Source: Aptenodytes patagonicus (Eukaryota; Chordata; Aves; Sphenisciformes; Spheniscidae). From it: a stretch of DNA of 64,000 nt. Positions 49,301 to 61,300 of the stretch are shown here, piece after piece (the stretch's first letter is position 1; every line of letters starts with the position of its first letter). The notes under the pieces are model-generated. The model had not been told where the DNA came from. It did no database searches and was given only the letters and a program-made list of their open reading frames with translations. Both the position numbers and the translations under genes were made by a program. Location of the stretch: NCBI RefSeq assembly GCF_965638725.1, contig NC_134962.1:3417501-3481500 (forward strand), given 5' to 3'.

Positions 49301-52300
49301 CTCATAAGGAAGTAGGTCTAAACAAAGCATATGCCCATAGGAACCCAGTGCCACCATCCGTGGAAATAAACAGTGCAACACGCACGACCTTTTCTCTTGC
49401 AAAGCAGGATTGGAAACAGATGCATGAAAAGCTGTTGTCATTTACCAAATGCTGAAGTTGTTTTGTAAATGAAGAATGTATGCACAACCTGCATTTTGGA
49501 AAGCAAACTGGAAAGCAAAGATCGAGGAAAAAATCAGCACTAGCTTATCTACCTCCTTGAAAGAATATTTCAGTCTTGTAAATACACACGCGACACTTAT
49601 GCATTCTGCAATACGGCAGTTTAGACCCATGTCTGCAGGTCTGAACGGTGCATGTTAAAAGATTTGACAGTCACCCAAGCATGCCACATTTTGGATCACC
49701 CAAAAGTCACATCAAGGATTAAACCAAACAATATTTTCACGCTACATAAAGAAAAACCTACCTGAAGGTCCCCACCGCCATCGGGAAGGGTGCCTGGAAG
49801 ACCCTGCAATTCATGAAATGTGGTCTTTTAAATACATCAAGACAAACACCAGGAGGAAATACAGTTTCTAGAAAACGCACTTTACAGACCCAGCTCAGTT
49901 GGATCAGCACGAGGCAGATACCCAGCCCCACAGCGTAAAACGCAGCCCCTGAACCCAGAGCGTTATGAGCAGCACCAGTCCTCAAAACAGACATGTCAGG
50001 GCTGTAATTATCTTCTGGAGATGCACAGATGAGCTTGGGGAAGAGCCTTGGGCCTTAGGTGACGAAGGCAGCAATTTGAGAAGAGCAGCTATGCCTGGCC
50101 CTCCTTCAGGCCGGGGAAGTTCCTTGGGAAAGACCTCCCTATCCCTCCAACCCTCCAGAGATACCGCAGCAAACCCAAAACAGACACTTGCTGGTTTCAA
50201 GCCCCCCTCGCTGGCCCTACAAGAACACATCGTGATCCGAGCAACCATATAAACCTTGAGAGAACAGAAAACCCACCCTGCGACCTGTCTGTGCCATAAA
50301 GCCTGGATGTCACTGGGTTCCTCCACCCACACAGCACAGACAATAAACAGGAGATAATCAACGCACCAAAGTGCAGCCAGTGAAAAGTCACTGCTTTCCT
50401 TGGGGCACAGCGTTTACGGCCTGCTGAAACTTAGCCCGGAAAAGGAGCGCTCAAGGCAATGGCAGCAAAACAAACATGCACGTTTTGGCAGCAAGAAGAA
50501 AATTCTGGACTCCCCATGGGAATTTTCTCACGTTTATTTGCAAGCCTCAACTTACGGGAGGTCCGGGTGGTCCAGGAGGCCCTGGAAATCCTGGCAGACC
50601 AAAAGGTCCCTAAAAAGAGTGAAAAATAGTAAGAATTCCCATTCTTAATCATTTAAATGAAAATGAAAGGTGAAAGGAAGGGTGGCTACCAAGTGCCATT
50701 GCATATTTGTGAATGTGGGGCAAGATATCCCTAATGGGACTAAACTGCACCTTTCTTTCTGCAGAGGCTTCTATGACTGCAAAGAGAAGAGCAGATGCAT
50801 ATGGAAGTATAGGGATTAGGACAGAAGAACATATCCCTGCACCTCCATCCCTGCTTCCACCGGCTCTGTACCTCTCCAGTGGAGCTGTGGGCACCCAAAA
50901 ATGATGGCATGCTTCTGCAGAACGTGCTCCCTCAGATCAGACCCATTCTGTGCAGTAGCTTCTTTTGAGGATGCTGAAAGTACACACCAGCTGGTAACTA
51001 ATCTCTGTTCTGGCGACATTGGCTGCTTTTTTGTCCTTACCCATAGTTGGTAAAGGAAAACATGGCTGCAAGCAGTTGCACACCTTTGGATTGCACTGGT
51101 TGACTGGGGTGACCCTACACAAGCTGATTCAAGGAAAAGCATTGCCCGGGGGCATTTGTAGAGCTTGTAGTGGCTTGTGCATCACGCTTCCAGAATGGGG
51201 TAAGAGACCAGAAATGAACCTCATTCTTCTGTGGTTGTGGCATGTTCGGTAAATGAGAATCAGATGGTAGGAAAAACTCACAGGAGGGCCCCGAAATCCA
51301 TTTCCACCTGGGAGCCCACTGGGTCCTGGAGGGCCCTGTTGAACAGAGAGAAGATCCTTATACCCATGGCAACCTGACATAGCTGCCAAAGCCCGGGGCA
51401 AACAAACAGTCTGGCTGTACTCATTTGTCTAACCCCTCCGAGGAGCCCAGTCCTGCACCCAGACAATCAGTTTACCAATGCACATCTTTCTTTTTGCTCC
51501 ACCTTCCCACGGAGCGTGCTCTTGTCATCATCGCATGTTGCCCATATCTGCATCCCCTCTGACACAGAGCAGCTCCGAGAAACCACCAAACAAAAGCTGT
51601 CCCAGAATTGGTCGCTTCCAGCGATTAGAAGGCTGCTGTGCCTTGAATTTACACCGCTGGGTGGAAGGTAAGCTTATGCCAGCTTCCCTGGGGGTAAGGT
51701 AAGCATAAAAAACCCCACAAGGCTGCCGACCTGCAGGACTCCGCATCCCTCCACCCGGCACAGGAGAGGGACCCAAGGCCTGGGGTGGGTTTGTAACACT
51801 GAAGGTATCCAATAAAGCTAGTATAATAATTTAAACCTCTTTTTCAAAAAAGAGCCTCATTACTTACTGGAGGTCCTGGTAGTCCTTTGCCCTGGAAACA
51901 ACATTTAAAACAGTAAGAGATCACTTACAAACTGAATATACAGGGGAAAAAAGCAAACCTCAGAAAATGCTTCTTAATTTTTTTTTCTTTTAAGTTTCCT
52001 TAGCACTCCCCTGTCCCCAGTTATTGTAAGCTGCAATCAGAGCAGAGCTGGAGTCTTAATCAATCCTTTTGTTGCCTCTAATAATTTGTATTCCCTTTAC
52101 ATCACTGTTACCTACGAGACATCTCTAAGTAAAGCCACATACAGTGACGTGATAGTGGGACACAGACATTTATGAAGACGACATTCTAGTTTATCTACTT
52201 TTCTTCTTTTTTCTTTTAATTTTTATTAGACATTATCTAATGTCTAATAATTTTGATAGCATTTGATATGCTGGTCTTTATCCCAAGCTGACTTTTAACA

Positions 52301-55300
52301 TCTCGGAGACTGAGAACAGGCCCTGTGTTACCAGAACAGGTCACACACATGTATTTAAACACTTCAAACAATATTTTCTCACTCAGTCAGGCTTTGATCC
52401 CTTTGTTTGGGATACAAGGCTTCCCGTCTTGTCTTGGTGATGGTTTTGGCATAATATTACACACCATCTTCACATATGCAGGTCTAGGAGGTACTTACAG
52501 CTGGTCCAGGTGGCCCGGCAGGTCCTAATGCACCCTACAGGAATAAACCAGGGTGCAAATTAGCAGGGATAAACCAGAAACCTCCATATGGGCAGACACC
52601 AATGCCTGCTCTCCTTGACACCAATCTTTGTTTGAAAACTCCATCAGTGTCTTATAGTAACAGCATGCAGCTGGAGATGCTCAGCTGAATTCACAAACAC
52701 AAGGATAGAAACTTATGAATAACGACTCTGTCATTCCTGATTAATTACTTGATTGAAGAACATTTTAAGATAGTAGGGATGGAGGTTCAGAACTGGCCCC
52801 AGCAACTTTCTTCACCATTTGCTGGTCAAGAGAGAATAGACTAAAACATGAGCTGCTCCTAAAAGACTAGACAGACACTTCTGCAAGTCACAGCTGGCCT
52901 CCGTCTAGTCTCCACGAATATCAAAACGTTCATAAATTGGATTTCATCCATTTGAAACATTCTCATTCATAATACATTCATGTTGTAGATCCAATGACTA
53001 AATTATCTGAAACTATTTAGCTTGGATATTTGAAGATTTGGACTCGTTCTAGTGAATTTTATTAATTCATACATTTTTGCTTGAAGCAAAGACAAAGATT
53101 TGGCAGCTTCTGCCTCTTCACTAGCCTTCCTTGGCAAATCCCCAATCTCCTTTTCCCAATTTGCATTCTTACTCTTCAGCTTGACTAGAGTTTGGTGATC
53201 TCATGTCTTAGACTAGAATTAAGTAATTCTTGAAGTTGTTACGTTCCTGCTTAACTAAAGATGGTAAGACAGACAGACCGGCCTTCTTAATCCCTTTGTT
53301 GCATTGCAACAATGCCAACATTGGCCGGTAGACTGTAAAATTCATTATAGGTAGTAATTCTGAAACAGAAAGTAAATGGAAATATAAAAATGAACAAAAA
53401 ACCCCAGTGTGGTGGGTTGACCTTGGCCAGCAGCTGTTAAGATATCTCCAAGAGATACTGGGTGTGCATTGCTGACTGATGCTCTCGGGTCCAAGAGCCT
53501 CCTCTGAAAACAGCTGTTGCTGCGACGGGGAAAGGAAAAGCAGAGGCAGGCGGCTGATGAGAGCAGAGCAATTTTGTCACTCCTTTTAAAAAGCCAAAAA
53601 AAAAAAGGGGGGGGGGGGGAAGAAGTGGTGGAGGTGCAGAAATGCCAGTGTAATTTGGGGTGAATGATAAATAAAATAATAGCTTGCTCAACAGCACTGA
53701 CGCAGCCCTCGCAGTGGGCTTCTCTAAGCTGTGCTGACGCTTGGGAGCTGCAGAAGAGCCGCGTTGTTCTCAAGGCCCTGCTGCAGACAGCTTTTTGCTT
53801 GCATTTGTATTGTTGTCAGCTGATGTTGCTCTCTGGATAAAAGCAGAACTTAAAATAGTAAGGAGGTGACAGACTTAAACACAGAACAAACCATGTTGTT
53901 ACTTACGGACTGGGTTAAACCAGTGCCAGCAAAACCGTCAGCTCCTTGTGCAGAGGAGAAAGAGCGATCACAGCACGAGGCTTCCTCAGCCTCTCGCCAG
54001 CCCAACTACCCAAACCTGTTTTCCAAAAGTTCTCAAAATGCTGCACAGAAACATCTCGAGAATGATGTCCTGAGCTGGAATTAAATGGTATCTACCCCTA
54101 GGACCAGGAGAACAAGGGAGATGGGCAGACCTGGAAAATATCCCAACACACTGCTGCTTATTGTGATCCCAGGGACAACTCCAGCCCTTTCCTAATGTTG
54201 TGCATACCGAATGAGATTAGAAATATTTTGCCTTGTTAAGCTTAAGGAGAAAGATACAGAGGACCCAAGGCCTCATTAAGAGGAGTCTTGTGAGGAGAGG
54301 ACTGTAATCCAATAAAAATCAACTCTGCTGCAAATGTCAGCTCATTCACTTCTCTTACTGCAGGTTACCCTGCTTTTCTTCCAGTCACTTTTATCTTTAG
54401 GCTGAGTCCTTACAACCACTGATGGTTGTAAGGGACAAGCTGGGATCTCATCCTGTAAAGAAAACATGGAATTCCTGGCACCCACTGCTTTGCACCCTAA
54501 TCCTGCCCCCACTGGAACCAGCTGCCTAGCCCCTTTCTGCTTTGGCAGACATGCCAAAAGGTTGGCAGAGTACCCAAAGTGCCAAGCGTTGGCACTTTAC
54601 GCTCCTTAATTTTGATATCTTTGAGGGCGTAAGGTGCAGCATGCAGCAGTGAACATTCCTGGTACGGTAAAAGATCATCGAGTCCCTGAGCAAGCTGATG
54701 TCACTCCATTAAGTTCAAAGGAGAGACTCTAATTTACACCTCGATTTTAATAACATCGTCTGACTCAACTCATTCTCCTGGTAACAATGTTCTTTCTCTT
54801 TTGATTAAAAAACAATCTCACCATAATTTTTCACTTTAAAGTAATATACTTTATAAATATACAACTACGGAGCATAGGAAAGACTTGATTAATATGACAT
54901 TCATAAACAAATATGAATAATTATGTTTTCCTCGTTGCTTATAGCGTAAAGCACCAAACTTCAAAACGGCCTTTGAAAACTTTCCAACGAAGGACACCAG
55001 TATCTAGCACTGAGGTCAGAACCCAGCTCGTTCCTGGCTAAAAAGAAAGGATTTTTTTAATTGAAAAAGCAATTAGGCTTGATCTAGTCTGTAAGCAGAA
55101 CCATGAGAAAAGCTAACGGATGCTGACAGCGATGGGAGTATTTAACATAAAACCCATTTTGGTATGCTGCCTTCACAATACTCTGTCCCTGGTCAGACCT
55201 GAATCACTGTTGGACTGATGAAGGAAAAGAAATGTTTAGCAATAATGTATTACTAAAACCTGTCTTCCATGAGCCCACTTCCATATGCTCAACACCTTCG

Positions 55301-58300
55301 CTCTCAGACACCCCAGTTCAGGAAAACATGCTTGTTCAGAAAAGTTATAGCGTTAAGCATGAATTCAATCCCACAACAGTAAGTAGACACCTGCTTATTT
55401 CAGTGATTCCTGGGAGACTGAAATATGTTCTTAAAGTTGGGCAGAAGAAAAAGTCGGGATAACAATGCTGTCCTTTTAGAGTGCTAGAAATTTACAGGCT
55501 TTTTTTTCTTTTTCCAGGCTTTTATTAGACCAATTAAAACAATTTTCCAGACGGACCACTGACCTTGAAAAGCTCCCGTAAATGACAACAGGTCCCAAGT
55601 TTGCCCCATGCTGACAGCTTGAGTTACGAGACATGGGAAAGCACGTCAAATCAGAGCATGTAGTTACGGTAACTGTGCTAAAACAGCATTTGCGTGCTTC
55701 TACTAAACAGCTGAAGAGGAAGTTCTTGTGCCCAGAAATTATCTGCGCCGTTACGCTGCAAACTAGGAGCTTGGGTGCTAAAGTGGGCATGGGCAAATAC
55801 CACCACCGAACGTGAAACGGGCACAAAACTGCTCACAGTTTTCTGTGTGTGGTCCTGAACTCTTCTATTTTAAAAATCAGGGATCAGTTCCCAGGAGGTG
55901 CTGGGCTCTTGCCACAGGCTGTCTGAGAGCGGTCAGGATTTTGCAGCCCTGGATCCCTGGGAAAGACGGGCACGAGGAAAAGCAAAGGAGATGGTTTTTA
56001 GTGCAGTGCCAATGGACGGAGGCTCGGGGCTGTGGCCAAGATGCTTCGGTCCTGCCACTCAACTTTCCCAGTGGCCAAGCAAACGTTGCCTTGCACATGG
56101 GAAAGGAAGCAGAGCGTATCAAAGATACACGGTTCTATCACTCATCCCTTTAACTAAATGAGACGACTCAGAGTTTTGAGCTTTGGGTAACTCCTCAGGG
56201 CAACAAATGGATTATGGAGATATATTGAACCTTTTTTAACCTCTGCACGCTGTGATGTGTGTTCAGCCCATTACTGTAGCCCCGAGTTCAGGAGACCAAT
56301 AAACCAGCTGTGGATACAAGTCTTATCTTCCCTGGGAGACAGGAAAATAGCCATGCTGGATAAAAATCTGTGCTGAATGGCTCATTCATGTTTAGTCCTT
56401 AATGTCATAAGGAGACCTAAGTGCCTTTCCAGCCCCATTGTAGATGATCTGAAGGACATCTGTAACATCTCAGGCAGTAATTTCTCTGTCCCTGTGGTGC
56501 CCCTTAGCAGAGCTGTAATATGCAGGAAGCAAGGAAAAAACCCTCTTATTTCTTGCTACGCTGGCTAGGGAAGTCTATGCCAAAGCAACTAATAATGTCA
56601 ACCATATGGACAGCCCCAGAATTAACAAAAGGCAAAAGTTTAAACAGTTAATACACAGTAGCAGTAATTATAAACGTAACAGAGCTGCATACTCAGACTG
56701 AAAATAAAGGCCAAAATAGCTTCACTTTGATAGACTTAATTACGAAGTTTATCGACTGCTTCAAGGAACTTTTTAGATACTCGAAATATCACCAGGGCTG
56801 TTCTGCACTGGCACTCCCACCACTGTGGTGGGCTATCCAAGCCCATTCAGCGCCATGTGAAAGGAAGATGGATCTCATGCCCTGCCTAATGAAAAGCCAT
56901 CTGGGGCTTCATTTCAAGGGTCCAAGCATTCTGCAAGGGTTTACGGATAAATAAGCCATCGTAATCAACACTCGAATGTCACCAGTTTACAAAGGAGTGA
57001 GAAACCATCAATACAATCAGTGACAATGTTCATTTAAAGGGACTTAGGATCTAATGTGGTACTCACACGGTCTCCTGGAGGCCCATTTGGGCCAGGTGGG
57101 CCATCGGTTCCTGTTAAACCCTGTAAAAAAAAAAAAAAAGAAAGATAAGTGTGAAAACAGAGAAATACAGTAACAAGAGCTATAGGAAGTCCCTGTCACC
57201 AACACAAATCATCTGGGTGCCAAGGTCTCAGGAAAGCCTAACCATTTTATTTCTCTCTGTAATTAATCACAAAGGAAAGGAACAGAAGCAAATTATCAGT
57301 GCTGTTCCCTGTGCACTGTAAGTGGATGAACACCACCACGTAGCCTTGTTACTGGTGTTTACTGCGTTGCAGCTTAGCTGTGGAAGCTTACTGAATGCTT
57401 CCTCTCGCCTGATGCAGAAGAAAATGTGCTGGCTAAAACCTTACCCACAGTCAGCTACCACGGCAGTAAGTCGGTAAGCTGGGAAAACTTGGCTGTGTGC
57501 AGTCACCTGTCCAGAGCTGTAGGGCAAATCCCAGGCCAGTGACCAGCAAGTCTCAGCTAATAAGCACGACTGGATTTCTGAATTGAGGCTCGATGGGTTT
57601 GCTCCAGAAACATCAACTGATGCCTGTGTTTCTGCAGACTTGCCCAGTGCACCTCTGAAGAACTGCAATGCTTCATTGTAAGAGTGCTGTCCTATCAGTT
57701 ATGCATCTCAAAATTGTTCTCATACTCCTTAATTCAACCAAGAGATGCTTTCAACTCTTAAAATTTCTCCTGGTATGCAAGACATATGTAGATCCAGGAC
57801 CCACTTTGCTTCTCCAGTAGACACAGAGAAAGTTGATGAGACGCTTTGGGGAAAACACCCATGCCTATGTGAAATACTTAAAAGATCTAAGAGAAGATGA
57901 CAAAATACTCACATCCACTCCGGGAAGGCCAGGCAATCCAGCTTCACCAGCTGCTCCAGGCTTCCCTGGTGCACCTTTTGGCCCCTAAATCAGATAAACA
58001 GGCAATTATTTTTAACATAATAACAAGAGAAACATGGTGTGTGTTGATACGGGCTACAAGATGGAAGTTCATTTGTTGATGTGTTAATCTTACACCATGC
58101 AACATGGAAGAACTCCTGCAGAGAGGGACGAAACTTGCCATGAATCCATATCCAAATCCTAAATTCATTTCAGTGCTTTGGCTCAGTTCCACATACAGTT
58201 ACTCATAAGCTGTTCCTAGTAGAGGGGTAGAAAGGGGTAGAAAGGGATGGGGTAAATGGCCCAAAGCAAAGAGCTGTGCCACCTGGTACAATTCTGAGCA

Positions 58301-61300
58301 CCCCTCGGCAGACTGAGGAGCTGAAGCAGACTCAGACCAATGCCAAAAATAACCACGCATATGTGGCTTGCTGCCAGTTTTGTTATACCGGCGATGGGTG
58401 AGCTTTATTTCATGCATATCCTCCGCTAGCAACGAAGCAGAAGAATGCGTTTGTCCCCAGGACCAGTGCTGAGCATCTCCGCTCCTGTGTACCCTTTATG
58501 GAAATTCTGCTGTAGATCAAGAGGAAAATGAGCCAGTGAGTCTTAGCTCTTGCATTGTGTCCCTCTCAAAAGGATGAGCAAGTCAATGTCAACCAGAAAA
58601 TACTTACTGGTGGGCCTGGCAAACCAGGAGGGCCCGGCTCTCCCTAAATGAAAGAGAAAAGACATTGGTGTTAGTGCTGTACCTCTTTCCGTTGACTTTT
58701 TGCAACAACGGCGCTCCCAACTGTCATAGCGCTCAAGTCTCCCTTCATGCCCGCTCCAAGATTTACCATGCTCAGTCTTATGAAGCTGATGCTCTAGATC
58801 CTGCTGACCACGAAAGCAGGATGAGCTTGGATAGCCTTTTCCACATCTACGATAGCAGATTTGGTGAAACCCACATCCTCAGCCTCCCAGAGAGAACCAG
58901 CGCTTCTGAACGGTGCCCAGCACCTCCACCTTTTTCTAGGTCTACTTAGAAATTATTTGCGCTTGGGCTTGTCTGCAAGTGGGGCAGAGAGGAAGCTGGA
59001 TGGCTATTGAGGCTTTCAAACATCTTCCTGATGAAGCAGAGGGATACAATGACAAGCTCCAGGTATCCAGGACACAGTGTGCAACTGTGGTACTACCGGG
59101 AGTTGGGGACTATCAGAAAGTGAAGAATGAACAAACTGCCTACAATGATTTTCTTCATATGACTGAACTTTGACAGGAAAAGGAAATGCACAAAGCCCCC
59201 AACTGATTTCCACCTAATCCAATTGCACAATCCAGATTAAACCCAATTTTTATAAAATATTTCAAAAGTGCTCATTTTTTCCTATCCTAATGGAAAGCAA
59301 CTTTGAAGAACAGCATTAAAGGTGTTTGGGAGACAATATTTAAGAAGTCTTTGAATCAATCCTTCTGGCTCAGCCAGCTGTAACATCATTCAGGAGCTTG
59401 TGTGGACCCCAGACAACAAGATATTTGTGTTTTATTGTTAGCCACCGAAAGAGGCAATCATTTGTGAATAGCAGGAGCTTGACTGGAGCTTCGTTTCCCA
59501 TCTCATCCCGCAGAAAATCACTTTGTGTCCCAGTTCCAGATGTCTGGGTGGTACCCTCCCCTCCTGGCTTTAGGATAAGTGCACTAAATATTGCGAGAGG
59601 CTCAGGTATTGTGGGCAAGCAGAGGGGAAGGGGTATGTTGATACCCTGGAAGAAGAAAATCTATATGGAAAAAGGGTGGTTATTAACAGAGCAAGGCTAG
59701 AAATAACACCATTCCCACAGCGGGCCTGATAATTAGGAGTTAGAAGGCAGTAAGCAAAGTTGTGGAATTTATAGCATGTTTCTATATTTACTGTGTCGGC
59801 AACTGCGAAGTCTGTGGGCAAATCTCTCAAGACTGGCTGCCTTGACTCGCTCAGGCGAGGATTTATGTACTGCATTGGTGACCGATCAACGCACAGACCA
59901 GAGAGTCATTGAACAGAGGGATCTTTATGCTCTGTCTTGCTGAAGCAACTCCTTTGGTGTCCTTTGCCCACAGATCTTCCATAAATAGTTATCGTTATCA
60001 TAGGTGGGGAAGGTCCCCTGCCAAGGAAATGAAAGGAGCAGTTCTTTTGCAATGAATGGTTTGAAAAGGCAGCTAGAAATGGCAGTAGAGGTGGTTTACT
60101 CCCTCCTCCATCACTTGAGATTGCCAGCCCCTTGCATTTTTTTCTTGCCTGTGTGATGGCAATCCATACAGCAAGGTCACAGCATCAGTAAAGGCTGTTT
60201 GGGACCATCTTAAACCTTGATCCTGCCATCGTGGACCCCTGCGGGACTCTGCAGGAGCACCAGAACTTCAGTCAGCTGAATCAAAAGCCTAATCAGTGCA
60301 TATACCCCTAATGCCAGATCGCTGGGAATTAGTCAAAGGCCGTCAGCAAAAGGAAATGCTCTCCTGGTGCTACATGAGAGGGAAGGAAGTTTGCTCTTTC
60401 TTAGCAAGTCAAGCCAGAAGACAAAAAGTGGAAGGAAAAAAAAAAAAGCAGCTTGATTTTTTGAAAAGTGACAATTGCTTATTAGCAATTTGGGGAATTA
60501 CATCCCCAGAAATCATTCACAGGAACTTGTCGCTAATTCTTTCGATCATAACATGCTGTTTCTATTCTTGGGAGGGAGAGATTTTGATTGTTACTGAGTA
60601 TGAAATGTGAAGTATGTTAAAGGCTATAATTATAAAATATTTCAGAGGGACTTAATGTTGCAGCTCCCACTGAAAAGCAGGAACGAAAGCAGGAGATTCT
60701 AGAAATTGTGCTTATGGGGTTCATCCAAGGTTTGTTCGGAGATATCCTGAATAATTCAGCTGTATGTTATGCATCGCTCACTGCTCACGGCCGACAGTAA
60801 GGGACTGCTGAACACCTCGGCAGCGCTCATCCAGCTCAAAGACCATTCAGCGGCTCTTCCCACACAGCATTGATCCAAAGCCATCTGTGAAGACGACCCA
60901 GCTGGAGCGGCTTACAGAGTTCAGGAAACTCACATAGATACGGTCCAGGAAAGTTCCGATTGTGCTTTAAAGAAAGTATAATCACTAAAGAAAAGAAATA
61001 AAATAATGGTTTCGTTCTTTGCGGTGGTAGAATTGACACTACCACTTGGGCCCCACGCAATCCTCTCCATGCAGCACTATGAAAATGCAGAGCAGTGCTG
61101 GATTTTACATGCCATAATTTTTTGGAGGGTACTGCCAGAAAAGTGGTAGCTCTTGAACTGGGAGGCTTCATGACTGTGCTCAACACTAGCCACAGCTCTG
61201 CATCTCTTCTCGTATGCAACTCAACAGGACTAAATGTTGAATTTAGTCTAAATGTCCTGTTGAAGAGCAGAAACCATCCCGGAGCCTGTCCCTGAACAGC

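Noticed and set aside
53345..53773. 142-codon - strand open frame
   Set aside because: Crosses the A11G13 run and simple sequence; Pro/Phe-run translation, not gene-like.
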